Shown one piece after another: positions 1 to 6,777 of a stretch of DNA of 26,536 bases; position 1 is the first letter of the stretch, and the number at the start of each line of letters is the position of its first letter. A program made the position numbers and the translations under genes. The stretch is from positions 1 through 26,536 of IMG/VR virus record IMGVR_UViG_3300009481_002821; one strand, given 5' to 3'. A model generated the notes under the pieces. The model worked only from the letters and a program-made list of their open reading frames with translations. It was not told the origin of the DNA and searched no databases. This stretch comes from a virus.

Positions 1-12
1 CTGTAGATGGCT

Positions 13-18
13 TACAAT
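13..18 (+). promoter_or_regulatory. Possible -10 box ahead of hsp20
   Basis: TACAAT lies about 50 bases upstream of the first gene and is identical to the -10 boxes of the two best promoters in the window (1775-1780 and 2316-2321). The matching -35 box would fall just outside the window, so this cannot be confirmed. Confidence 0.25.
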
Positions 19-69
19 TAGTGTCAACTAGTCAGATAAAGATTAGAAAATTTTTTAGAGGTGTTTTAT

Positions 70-507
70 ATGTTGGCACGAAGAAATAACCCGGTTAATT
101 CGTTTTTTGGGAGTGGGTTCCCAGATAGTTTGTTTAGTAGTTTATTGAGTTACCCAACATTTTCTGATGAGTCCAGAAGCTACGTGATTCCTGTAGACGT
201 TGTGTCTAATAATGATACTGTTACTGTAACAGCATCGTTACCGGGAGTATCGGTAGACAATGTGGATGTTTCAGTAGAGAACGGTATTCTTACAATAAAT
301 AACAAAACTGATGTTTCTTCCAATAAGGAAGAAGGAAATTATGTTCTTAGAGAACGAGTTCAAGGATTATCTAGTCGTTCTATTAGGCTTCCAAAGGATG
401 CCGATGTAGATAGTGCGGAAGTATCACTTAAAGATGGAATACTAACCATTCAATTTAAAAATGGTCATCCACGGCAAGTGAAATCACTTCCAATTTCAAC
501 AAGCTAG
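70..507 (+). CDS. hsp20: Small heat shock protein, Hsp20/alpha-crystallin family
   Basis: ATP-independent chaperone that binds unfolding proteins. The 145-residue product has a short variable N-terminus rich in Ser, Phe and Leu, then an alpha-crystallin domain (about residues 38-135). Key marks are the SLPGVSVDNVDVSVENGILT strand region and the family signature near the end (SLKDGILTIQF, equivalent to A-x-x-x-n-GVL), followed by a short tail with LPIS resembling the I-x-I anchor. An in-frame GTG exists at 61, but the ribosome binding site AGAGGTG (57-63) sits 6 bases ahead of the ATG at 70 and covers that GTG, so 70 is chosen. Hsp20 genes are known in T4-like cyanophages and other marine phages, where a role in virion assembly or host stress has been proposed. 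The gene is followed directly by a terminator, so it is its own unit or the end of an upstream one. Confidence 0.93.
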   Translation: MLARRNNPVNSFFGSGFPDSLFSSLLSYPTFSDESRSYVIPVDVVSNNDTVTVTASLPGVSVDNVDVSVENGILTINNKTDVSSNKEEGNYVLRERVQGLSSRSIRLPKDADVDSAEVSLKDGILTIQFKNGHPRQVKSLPISTS

Positions 508-537
508 AAAATTGGGGGATTTTTCCCCCTCTTTTCT
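506..537 (+). terminator. Intrinsic terminator after hsp20
   Basis: GGGGG (514-518) pairs with CCCCC (525-529) around a six-base AT-rich loop. The flanking AGAAAA (506-511) and TTTTCT (532-537) extend the stem across a small internal loop, and the descending arm is T-rich. It separates hsp20 from the noncoding region downstream. Confidence 0.75.
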
Positions 538-538
538 G

Positions 539-567
539 TTGACAACAATATTTTTATGCTGTAGTTT
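539..567 (+). promoter_or_regulatory. Candidate promoter for the noncoding RNA
   Basis: A perfect -35 box TTGACA (539-544) is followed after 17 bases by TAGTTT (562-567), a weak -10 box. Position directly after the hsp20 terminator and upstream of the structured RNA would place transcription start near 574. The -10 is poor compared with the TACAAT/TATAAT boxes elsewhere, so this is moderate evidence. Confidence 0.4.
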
Positions 568-599
568 AGTAGAACAAGCACTTTAAAAAGCTATTGCAC

Positions 600-890
600 C
601 CAAAACCCCGATAAGTTCCTTGAAATAATAGGACACCTAAGACTCTGTAGGGCAGACCTAGACCTAAACAGAGAGGGTAAGTTGTTAACAGCAGACCGTG
701 GACGATGGGGAACTGGAGAATAGTAGAGTAATCTACACCTTGGTAAAGCGTCACCGGGGCAAGGCCAGATAATCTGGATAATCCAAAATAAGGCGGTTAA
801 AAATCCGCACACTGTTCCCAAAAACCTGACATAGCAATAGAAATTTTTAAAAGAATATAACACCCTTTGGTTTTTCGTCAGGTTTTACAG
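600..890 (+). ncRNA. Structured RNA resembling bacterial RNase P RNA
   Basis: About 470 bases (538-1007) lack a credible gene but hold a structured RNA flanked by terminators. From memory of bacterial RNase P RNA, the match to conserved region IV is close: GGTAAA (742-747), exactly 8 bases, then GGGGCAAGGCCAGATA (756-771), against GGTAAA-N8-GGAGCAAGGCCAAATA in E. coli. Further in-order resemblances are TAGGGCAG (648-655, after the CRI/P5 position), AACAGCAGACCG (687-698, CRII-like), a hairpin with GTAA tetraloop at 723-736 (P12 position), and a GCGG/CCGC hairpin (793-808) whose loop side reads GGTTAA, like the tRNA-CCA-binding L15. Conserved regions I and V (P4 with its bulged U) are not recognisable, so the molecule is divergent, degenerate or a different RNA. 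RNase P RNA is the ribozyme that trims tRNA 5' leaders. The function here is inferred, not shown. Confidence 0.5.
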
Positions 891-929
891 GGGGGAACTT
901 GTGGTTAAAATATAATAGTATATTAAACC

Positions 930-967
930 TAGCTACTAGAATATTAAGTACTAGTAGCTAATTTTTT
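930..967 (+). terminator. Intrinsic terminator after the noncoding RNA
   Basis: A perfect 10-base inverted repeat, TAGCTACTAG (930-939) and CTAGTAGCTA (951-960), has an 11-base loop and is followed by a T run (962-967). The orientation of the T run fits + strand transcription and would end the RNA transcript before the gene at 1008. Confidence 0.65.
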
Positions 968-1007
968 ACAATATTAGTATTGACAAAAAGAAGGATTTAT
1001 TTGATAT

Positions 1008-1340
1008 ATGAAAGTTGAAGTTTATAGAAATTTACATAAACATTGTTGGAGTATACGAGACACTAAAACTGGTAGAGTAATTGAACATACAAATAATGTT
1101 CATATAAAAGATGCAAAATTAGTAGTTCGGAAAGCTGGACGAGAAAAGGTATTACGTGAAAAACGAAAAAATGTTCACGCTTTTGTGAGAGGTACAATTG
1201 AATCTTGCTCCTCTTGCCATACTGAACAAATAGCGTATAATCCTTACAAATATGATTCATTTGTGTTAGTAGAATCAAAAGAACCTATTTTTAATGCAGA
1301 ACATGTTTACTTAAATATTTTAGGAGAAGTTTGGAAATGA
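1008..1340 (+). CDS. Conserved-looking phage protein of unknown function
   Basis: The 110-residue product starts MKVEVYRNLHKHCWSIRD and has a basic central stretch (REKVLREKRKNVHAFVRG) with two Cys close together (SCSSC, about residues 66-69). I recognise this N-terminal pattern from uncharacterised phage proteins, but no function is known to me. The composition suggests a small soluble, possibly nucleic-acid-binding protein. An AAGGA ribosome binding site at 991-995 is 12 bases from the ATG, which is slightly far. Its stop overlaps the start of the next gene (ATGA at 1337-1340), so the two are translationally coupled. Confidence 0.7.
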   Translation: MKVEVYRNLHKHCWSIRDTKTGRVIEHTNNVHIKDAKLVVRKAGREKVLREKRKNVHAFVRGTIESCSSCHTEQIAYNPYKYDSFVLVESKEPIFNAEHVYLNILGEVWK

Positions 1341-1744
1341 CTACTGAAAAAAGAAGGGGTAGGCCAAAGGGTAGTAAAAATAAAGTTAAAGAGCAAAAGG
1401 TTGTAACTAAACAAGAAATACAGATTGATGATAGACCATCTAGAAGAAGAAAAACTCCTGTATTAACTGATGAAATAAATCTGGATATGAGAAGTGTTTG
1501 GGAACATATGAGAACAGGGACTGCTAATTACGTCAATTTAGTTAAGAATTTAGAGTTACATAAGGAAGATATTCCAATATTTGCAGAGAAATATAGAAAG
1601 AGTCATAAACGACCACCGGGATATGTAGTAATAAACCCTAGAAATTCACATTTAATTCGATATATAAAGAAAGAGTTTCCCGATATTGGTATATGTGGTT
1701 CTAAAGGTACTGCTTTATGGGAACTAATGTTCTGTGTAGGTTAG
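1337..1744 (+). CDS. AT-hook DNA-binding protein of unknown function
   Basis: The 135-residue product opens with a basic AT-hook-like segment, RRGRPKGSKNK (residues 6-16), whose GRP core binds the minor groove of AT-rich DNA. The rest is charged, with a C-terminal half ending in a small hydrophobic segment (GICGSKGTALWELMFCVG). The ATG at 1337 overlaps the previous stop, and AGGAG at 1322-1326 lies 10 bases upstream. An in-frame TTG at 1331 is too close to that site to be preferred. It could act as a transcription or nucleoid-modifying factor, by inference from the AT hook only. A second AT-hook protein is encoded at 13743-14096. Confidence 0.72.
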   Translation: MTTEKRRGRPKGSKNKVKEQKVVTKQEIQIDDRPSRRRKTPVLTDEINLDMRSVWEHMRTGTANYVNLVKNLELHKEDIPIFAEKYRKSHKRPPGYVVINPRNSHLIRYIKKEFPDIGICGSKGTALWELMFCVG

Positions 1745-1751
1745 GTAAATC

Positions 1752-1780
1752 TTGACTTTTTTACTTAAAATAACTACAAT
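1752..1780 (+). promoter_or_regulatory. Sigma-70-like promoter
   Basis: TTGACT (1752-1757), a 17-base spacer, then TACAAT (1775-1780): 5 of 6 matches in each box. It lies in the gap ahead of the zinc-ribbon gene at 1846, with transcription start expected near 1787. Confidence 0.75.
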
Positions 1781-1845
1781 ATATTCTAATTACCGTGTAG
1801 GGTAATAATTTAAATTAATAATGTTTCTGATAAGGAGACAGGATT

Positions 1846-2091
1846 ATGATAACTGCTATTGATACGTATACCCAATTAAAATATAGGTGTATGAGTTGTG
1901 ATACACGATTCATAATTTGTACTAACAATCCAGAGGGCTGGTCATCTAATTCAACGACTTGTCCTGATTGTTCTACTATCGGAAATTTCATAGTTTGGCG
2001 TGAGATGAAAGATGGTGAGATTATAGAGGCTGTTCCGGGTGAAGCGGAATTAGTTTCTATATCTGCACAAAATCAAACTCACTATGAGTAA
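1846..2091 (+). CDS. Small zinc-ribbon protein
   Basis: The 81-residue product has two CxxC knuckles, C15-x2-C18 and C39-x2-C42, in the arrangement of a zinc ribbon. Nothing else identifies a family. A strong AAGGAG site (1832-1837) lies 8 bases before the ATG, and a good promoter precedes it. It overlaps the next gene by 8 bases. Early-expressed mini-proteins like this in phages are often host-takeover or regulatory factors, but that is only an inference from size and position. Confidence 0.75.
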   Translation: MITAIDTYTQLKYRCMSCDTRFIICTNNPEGWSSNSTTCPDCSTIGNFIVWREMKDGEIIEAVPGEAELVSISAQNQTHYE

Positions 2092-2278
2092 TAAAAATCA
2101 AAATACTGATACAACTGTTTGTCCTTGGTGTAACCATATAGAAGAATTAGAGAAAGGTATACGAAGTGAGTGGTTCACTTGGACTAGTATTGAAGATAGG
2201 CTTGTTTATCTTTGTTGGAATTGTGCAGATAAAGTTCATTCTAATTATATAAACAGTGAAAGAGCTAAAGAAAGATAA
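2084..2278 (+). CDS. Second small CxxC protein
   Basis: The 64-residue product has paired cysteines C13-x2-C16 (CPWC) and C44-x2-C47 (CWNC), again compatible with one zinc site, plus several Trp residues. It starts inside the end of the preceding zinc-ribbon gene and is probably coupled to it. The two are not obviously duplicates, since spacing and sequence differ. The function is unknown. Confidence 0.68.
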   Translation: MSNKNQNTDTTVCPWCNHIEELEKGIRSEWFTWTSIEDRLVYLCWNCADKVHSNYINSERAKER

Positions 2279-2292
2279 ACTACTTAAATTCC

Positions 2293-2321
2293 TTGACGTT
2301 AGTAGAAATTTATTGTACAAT
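2293..2321 (+). promoter_or_regulatory. Sigma-70-like promoter for the DUF932 gene
   Basis: TTGACG (2293-2298), a 17-base spacer, then TACAAT (2316-2321), with the same spacing and the same -10 box as the promoter at 1752-1780. Transcription start would be near 2328, giving a leader of about 30 bases before the ATG at 2359. Confidence 0.75.
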
Positions 2322-2358
2322 ACTAGAAATTAGAACTTAGAAAGGAAAGGAAGTAAAA

Positions 2359-3372
2359 ATGCCAGCAGATTTAACCATTAATTCAGACGGACAGATAGAG
2401 ATGTTTTATACAGGGGAAGCCCCTTGGCATAGGCTAGGAACAGAAGTTTCTCATGCTCTAACTAGTGAAGAAGCTATAAAAGCCGCCAATATGGATTGGA
2501 ATGTGGTTACAAGACCAGTTTTGTACACCACTCCCGATAGCTTTATACCTAAAGAAATTCCTAATCGAGTTGCTGTAGTTCGGGAAGATACAAACGAGGT
2601 ATTTACTGTAGCCTCTGATAGATATACTCCATTACCTAATAGAAAAGCATTTGAGTTTTTTGATAGTGTAGTTGGTGCAGGTCAAGCAATTTATCATACG
2701 GCTGGTACTATTAACGGTGGTAAGAAACTTTGGATTCTAGCTAAACTAGATGGCGAATTGAAAGTTACTAATAATGATATTCTTCATAAGTATATCTTGT
2801 TAGGTTCTTCTCATGATGCTTCTATGCCACTGTCGATGATGTTTACTACAGTGAGAGTAGTTTGTAGTAACACGTTCTCACTTGCGTTAGATATGAATCA
2901 AAAATCAAATGGTGTTAAGTTTACGGCTAAACATACTCCAAGTATTTCTACAAAAGCAGTTAGTGCAAGACAAACTCTAGATTTAGCAGAAGCATATTTT
3001 GAAAATATGATGGTTGGTATTAACGGTTTAGTGGAACACGAGTGGAGTTCTGTAGATATGAAGAGATTTACGTACACACTATTTGACTTAGACGTTGATA
3101 AATCAATAGAGGAACAACGTAAGAATAAGGCATATGCCGCTGATAAAGTTATCGACCTGTTTTCTAATGGGCGTGGCAATGGAACGAATACTAAATGGGA
3201 TGCGTTCAATGCGGTAACTGAGTATGTAGATTACAATCGCCCTGTTGGTCATAAAGTTGAAACTGGCGAGAGCAATTCTCTTGAAGTTGTAAATAAGCGT
3301 CTTAATGATGCTTGGTATGGTTCGGGAGCCGATTTGAAACAACGTGCGTGGGACTTGCTTACCGTAAGGTAA
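2359..3372 (+). CDS. DUF932 phage/plasmid-like protein
   Basis: The 337-residue product fits the DUF932 family (phage/plasmid-like protein, TIGR03299). The N-terminus has GEAPWHRLGTEV, then a conserved-looking core with the SDRYTPLPN and RVVCSNTF segments, and it has about the expected length. The family is widespread on phages and plasmids, and its biochemical role is not firmly established; links to recombination or DNA metabolism have been suggested from gene context. It has its own promoter (2293-2321), a GGAAAGGAAG ribosome-binding region, and a strong terminator after it, so it looks like a monocistronic, highly expressed unit. Confidence 0.88.
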   Translation: MPADLTINSDGQIEMFYTGEAPWHRLGTEVSHALTSEEAIKAANMDWNVVTRPVLYTTPDSFIPKEIPNRVAVVREDTNEVFTVASDRYTPLPNRKAFEFFDSVVGAGQAIYHTAGTINGGKKLWILAKLDGELKVTNNDILHKYILLGSSHDASMPLSMMFTTVRVVCSNTFSLALDMNQKSNGVKFTAKHTPSISTKAVSARQTLDLAEAYFENMMVGINGLVEHEWSSVDMKRFTYTLFDLDVDKSIEEQRKNKAYAADKVIDLFSNGRGNGTNTKWDAFNAVTEYVDYNRPVGHKVETGESNSLEVVNKRLNDAWYGSGADLKQRAWDLLTVR

Positions 3373-3388
3373 GCATTGCTCCTATGAT

Positions 3389-3446
3389 TGGTTCATGGTA
3401 ATAGGTTTTTATAGCACTTCACCTATTGCCGTGAACCATTATTTTT
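3389..3446 (+). terminator. Strong intrinsic terminator after the DUF932 gene
   Basis: An 18-base stem, left arm 3389-3406 and right arm 3421-3438, pairs completely if two G-U wobbles are allowed. The 14-base loop is T-rich, and the stem is followed by TTATTTTT. The wobbles make it stable in the + strand RNA in particular. Confidence 0.8.
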
Positions 3447-3479
3447 GGGATAATAGAGCATCTTTGTTTAGGGGATGCC

Positions 3480-3698
3480 ATGAAAGAAAAAATATTGTCC
3501 TATAAAAATACTCTACTTTCTCCAGTGATGCTATTTTTTATACTTATACATACGTGTGAAGATATAGCGTTGCTATCTATCGGTAAATTTGCTCCACTAC
3601 CTACTCCTATTATGTATATGGTAGGGTTGGGTGTATCATGGATAGTTATGTCTGGTATAGTACATCGTTATTTTGGGAAGATACTCCATAAACATTAA
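3480..3698 (+). CDS. Small membrane protein, two predicted helices
   Basis: The 72-residue product has two hydrophobic segments, about residues 13-33 and 43-62, separated by a short Pro-rich loop (KFAPLPTP). It has basic ends (MKEK at the N-terminus, HRYFGKILHKH at the C-terminus), suggesting a hairpin in the host inner membrane. An AGGGGA-like ribosome binding site lies just upstream. It sits before the SNF2 gene with an 8-base gap and may be cotranscribed. There is no sign of a holin-specific motif, and its role is unknown. Confidence 0.65.
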   Translation: MKEKILSYKNTLLSPVMLFFILIHTCEDIALLSIGKFAPLPTPIMYMVGLGVSWIVMSGIVHRYFGKILHKH

Positions 3699-3706
3699 GA
3701 TTAAGA

Positions 3707-5308
3707 ATGATAAAAATTGATTACGATTTTCCATATTTTGTTTTAACTTTTCCGTATAATCAAAATGATTTAAGAGCAGTTCGTTCTTTACCTCTTAGAG
3801 ATTGGGTTAAGATTGATAAAGTTTGGAAAGTTCCACAATTAGCTGTTAAGACATTAGATGGCCTTCATGATGCCCATTGGACATCTGAAGCCATTGATGC
3901 TCAAAAATCTATTGACAGTAGTTTACTTGAGTTAATTGAATATAAGTTTGATGATTCAATTACTGATGAAGCTACTTTATTACGCCCATATCAACAAATA
4001 GGTGTGAATTTTCTATCTAAGGCAAAGAAAGCACTTTTGGCTGATGAGATGGGTTTAGGTAAATCTATTCAATCTATTTCTACGGTAGTTAATTTGAATG
4101 GGAAACGCAATTTAATACTATGCCCATCTACCTTAAAGTTGAATTGGAAAAATGAGTTTGATAAGCACTTTGGTATTAACGCTGTTGTAATTTCTGGCAC
4201 TAAGAAAGAACGAGCTAAGAAATGGTTAGATAAAAAAAGTCAGTACGTTATAGCTAATTATGATTTATTGAGATTAGATTGGGAGTCTATTCCTAAAGAT
4301 TGGGACTCTATTATTGCTGATGAAGTGGTTTATCTAAAACATAATACATCATCACGAACTAAATTAGCTAAAAAGCTAAAAAGTCCTGTGAGGTTAGCAT
4401 TGTCTGGATTGCCCTTAGAAAATAATCTAATGGAGTTTCAATCTATAATGGAATGGGTAAGGCCAGAAATTGTTCCATCTGCATATAGGTTTAAGTACAG
4501 GTATGGGGTTTGGGATTATGGTGGAAAACTAACTGGTTATAAAAATTTAGATGAATTACATATGCTAACATCACCCTTTATTTTAAGAAGAACTAAATCT
4601 CAGGTACTGACTGAGTTACCGCCTAAGATACGTACAGATTTTCCATTAGAGATGACATCGGCTGTTTCAAAATCTTACGATACTATTAAGAATGAATTTA
4701 TAAAATGGTTAAAGGGAGATGGGAAAGAGGCATCTAATATAAGTGTGTTAGAGCAAACTATTAGACTTAGGCAGTTTGTTGAGTTTCCTGAGAGTGTGGG
4801 TCTAACTTCAGTACCTAATTTAAAGTTAGAGTGGTTGAAAGAAACATATGAAAATATTCCAAAAATTGTAGTATTTACATATTTCAAAGAATCAGTTCGA
4901 TTATTACAAGAAGCATTTGATGCCCAATATATTTTAACAGGTGATACTCCTACAGAAGATAGGTTTGATTTGATTGAGAGATTTAATGCAGAGCCTACTG
5001 GTATGCTGATTATGACAGATGCAGGTCGTTTTGGGTTGAATGTCACAGGTTGTTCTACAGTTGTAAATTATGGAAATTATTATAATCCAGCTACTATGGA
5101 GCAACGTGAGGATAGGTTGCATAGGTTTGGTCAAACTGATACTGTAAATGTATTAAATCCTTTTATAGTAGGAACTGTAGATGAGGGTATTAGGAATATA
5201 TTTTTGAAAAGGGCGAAAGATATAAAGGAGTTTGTTGAGGGTTCTGAAAGAGTTAGTATAGAGAGGATGAATCGCAGGGATTATGAAAAGCTTGTAACAG
5301 GTGGATAA
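3707..5308 (+). CDS. SNF2-family DNA-dependent ATPase with HARP-like N-terminus
   Basis: The 533-residue protein belongs to the SNF2 group of superfamily 2. The N-terminal 50 residues (FPYNQNDLRAVRSLP, then KVWKVP) match the HARP-type segment of SMARCAL1-like annealing helicases. ATPase motifs in order: motif I DEMGLGKS (113-120), motif II DEVV (205-208), motif III SGLP (233-236), LRRTKSQVLTELPPK (about 293-307), motif V region DAGRFGLNVTG (438-448) and motif VI QREDRLHRFGQ (466-476). Motifs II and III differ from the usual DEAH and SGTP. Such proteins remodel or anneal forked DNA and in phages are linked to replication restart. The acidic catalytic DE pair and the arginine finger region are kept, so ATPase activity is still possible. 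Confidence 0.93.
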   Translation: MIKIDYDFPYFVLTFPYNQNDLRAVRSLPLRDWVKIDKVWKVPQLAVKTLDGLHDAHWTSEAIDAQKSIDSSLLELIEYKFDDSITDEATLLRPYQQIGVNFLSKAKKALLADEMGLGKSIQSISTVVNLNGKRNLILCPSTLKLNWKNEFDKHFGINAVVISGTKKERAKKWLDKKSQYVIANYDLLRLDWESIPKDWDSIIADEVVYLKHNTSSRTKLAKKLKSPVRLALSGLPLENNLMEFQSIMEWVRPEIVPSAYRFKYRYGVWDYGGKLTGYKNLDELHMLTSPFILRRTKSQVLTELPPKIRTDFPLEMTSAVSKSYDTIKNEFIKWLKGDGKEASNISVLEQTIRLRQFVEFPESVGLTSVPNLKLEWLKETYENIPKIVVFTYFKESVRLLQEAFDAQYILTGDTPTEDRFDLIERFNAEPTGMLIMTDAGRFGLNVTGCSTVVNYGNYYNPATMEQREDRLHRFGQTDTVNVLNPFIVGTVDEGIRNIFLKRAKDIKEFVEGSERVSIERMNRRDYEKLVTGG

Positions 5309-5309
5309 T

Positions 5310-5486
5310 ATGCCAGATGGAATTAAGACTATTAGATGTTGTGAATCTTCACATTGTTATAAAGAACAAACATATTCCTTTGAACTAACTTCTGGTACGA
5401 TTATATTTTTATGTAAGAATCATTACATAGAAGAGTCTAAGAAAAAATTCGGAGAGGATTACGAAATAACTGATGATATTAAGTGA
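5310..5486 (+). CDS. Small Cys-rich protein
   Basis: The 58-residue product has C10, C11, C16, C35 and H38, enough for one zinc site. The ATG at 5310 begins two bases after the SNF2 stop and has AGGTGG (5299-5304) as ribosome binding site. An in-frame GTG at 5301 would place the start inside that site. The 3' end overlaps the dcd gene by 14 bases. The function is unknown; the position suggests coexpression with the SNF2 ATPase and Dcd. Confidence 0.62.
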   Translation: MPDGIKTIRCCESSHCYKEQTYSFELTSGTIIFLCKNHYIEESKKKFGEDYEITDDIK

Positions 5487-5988
5487 TAAAGATATTAGGG
5501 TTGCTCTAGATTATAAAGAGATTGAAATTTCTCCTATGCCTTCGGATGAGGCTTTTCAACCATCATCTATTGATTTAAGGTTAGGTGAAGGATTTTTATC
5601 TATTGATGGGACTAAGTTATCTGAAAAACAGTATACTGTTAAACCTAATGAATTCTTATTAGCATCTACATTAGAGAGTGTAACACTACCTAGTGGTATA
5701 GTAGCTAAATTGGAAGGAAAATCTAGCATTGGTAGAAAAGGTATCTTTGTTCATGTTACTGCTGGATATGTTGACCCCGGTTGGAAAGGCAGATTAACAC
5801 TTGAAATATATAATGCTTCTTCCGAACCTTATGTATTAAAAAGTGAGGATAAAATTTGTCAGATTAGATTTATGCGACTTTCTTCTCCGGTTGAAAGATT
5901 ATACGGTGATTCTGCATTAGGGAGTCATTATCAAAATAGTGAGGGAACACGAGCTTCATATGCCTCCAAAAACAGTACGAAAAATTAA
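5473..5988 (+). CDS. dcd: dCTP deaminase / dUTPase-family enzyme
   Basis: The product (171 residues) is a trimeric-type pyrimidine deoxynucleotide enzyme. It carries GKSSIGRKGIFVHVTAGYVD (82-101), the DPGWKGRLTLEIYN segment with the expected catalytic Glu at E111, the conserved S84/S85 and R88, and KICQIRFM (127-134), as in Dcd. Length is close to cellular Dcd (about 190). Keeping the Glu in TLE favours dCTP deaminase (dCTP to dUTP) or the bifunctional dCTP deaminase/dUTPase over a plain dUTPase. It would feed dTTP synthesis together with the ribonucleotide reductase at 20148. A thymidylate synthase was not seen in this window. Confidence 0.88.
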   Translation: MILSDKDIRVALDYKEIEISPMPSDEAFQPSSIDLRLGEGFLSIDGTKLSEKQYTVKPNEFLLASTLESVTLPSGIVAKLEGKSSIGRKGIFVHVTAGYVDPGWKGRLTLEIYNASSEPYVLKSEDKICQIRFMRLSSPVERLYGDSALGSHYQNSEGTRASYASKNSTKN

Positions 5989-6409
5989 GTTAAAACTCCC
6001 CGAAAAATATACAGCTAAAGATGTATATAATTATTGGGGTGAATGTTATTCTAAGTATGCTTCTACTGATTATAATCCAAGGGGATTTATTGGTCATGAA
6101 CTTCAGCAGTTAAAAGAAGCACTTGCTTTATATGATATTTATGCTGTACTATTAGCGGTAGAATCTGGTGTATTAAATGGTGAATCTTCCTTGGTATATT
6201 TCCTCTCTAAGTTAGATGAATATATACCATCGACTGAATATCCGAATTTACACTATTGGGTTAGAAAACAGGGTGACTCTGACCATAAAGCATTGTTGTT
6301 GAGTTTAACACTATTGGAGTCTAAGTGGATTCCTGACCCAATGGATAATCGTAAAAAACAAGAGTTAGCGGAGTCCTTAAATTCTTGGGTGGAGAAAATA
6401 ACTATATGA
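5960..6409 (+). CDS. Hypothetical protein
   Basis: The product (149 residues from the ATG) begins with a basic segment, then a largely helical body with WGECYSKYASTDYNPRGFIGHE and an amphipathic, hydrophobic middle (LYDIYAVLLAVESGVL). I do not recognise a family. A GTG at 5939 would add 7 residues; neither start has a strong ribosome binding site. It overlaps dcd by about 30 bases, and its stop overlaps the next start as ATGA, so it sits in a tightly coupled run. Confidence 0.6.
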   Translation: MPPKTVRKIKLKLPEKYTAKDVYNYWGECYSKYASTDYNPRGFIGHELQQLKEALALYDIYAVLLAVESGVLNGESSLVYFLSKLDEYIPSTEYPNLHYWVRKQGDSDHKALLLSLTLLESKWIPDPMDNRKKQELAESLNSWVEKITI

Positions 6410-6762
6410 ATGGTTCTAAACAGGGTCATCACAAAATAATTAAGCCTATTGAGTTAGTTAGTCCGTGGCTTCCGAAAGGTATTGATGCTATTACGTTATG
6501 GCCTTTCATCTTCTATCGTAAGGGTTATGCTGATAATATGCCTTTGAGAAGCCATGAGTATTATCATTGGTATCAAGCTAAAAAATTTGGGGTATTTCCT
6601 TGGTATCTTACGTATGTATTTTTAATGGTTGTTTATTTAGGTAGGTCAAAAGTATCTCATCCATTTGAAAAAATGGCATACGCCGAGCAAGCAGAAGTTG
6701 AACAGTTAATAAAATCACATAAAAAAACAAGCGATTATTTAGAGAAAAAATATTTAGTTTAA
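6406..6762 (+). CDS. HExxH zincin-like small membrane-associated protein
   Basis: The product (118 residues) carries H50-E51-Y-Y-H54, the zinc-binding motif of zincin metalloproteases. A hydrophobic segment follows (about 63-79), then FEKMAYAEQAE with E88 and E94 as candidate third ligands. The arrangement resembles uncharacterised HExxH-Q proteins in which the motif precedes a short membrane-like segment. Activity is inferred from motif only. The ATG overlaps the previous TGA stop. A peptidase could act on host envelope or regulatory proteins, but the neighbours are replication genes and give no direct clue. Confidence 0.68.
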   Translation: MNGSKQGHHKIIKPIELVSPWLPKGIDAITLWPFIFYRKGYADNMPLRSHEYYHWYQAKKFGVFPWYLTYVFLMVVYLGRSKVSHPFEKMAYAEQAEVEQLIKSHKKTSDYLEKKYLV

Positions 6763-6777
6763 TATGAGAGTAGTAAA

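Noticed and set aside
765-777. CCAGA/TCTGG hairpin at 765-777 as an independent regulatory hairpin
   Set aside because: It overlaps the most conserved RNase P-like motif (756-771), which would be single-stranded or paired differently in that model. A three-base loop is also poor.
566-863. Two overlapping minus-strand open frames (62 and 90 codons) across the noncoding region
   Set aside because: They overlap each other, lack ribosome binding sites, have low-quality composition, and oppose the direction of every other gene. The RNA-structure and terminator evidence is on the + strand.
911-916. Perfect TATAAT upstream of the gene at 1008
   Set aside because: No -35 box at 16-18 bases upstream (CAGGGG), and the terminator at 930-967 would stop such a transcript at once.
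980-985. Perfect TTGACA just upstream of 1008
   Set aside because: Any suitable -10 box would fall on the start codon (about 1003-1010), putting transcription start inside the gene.
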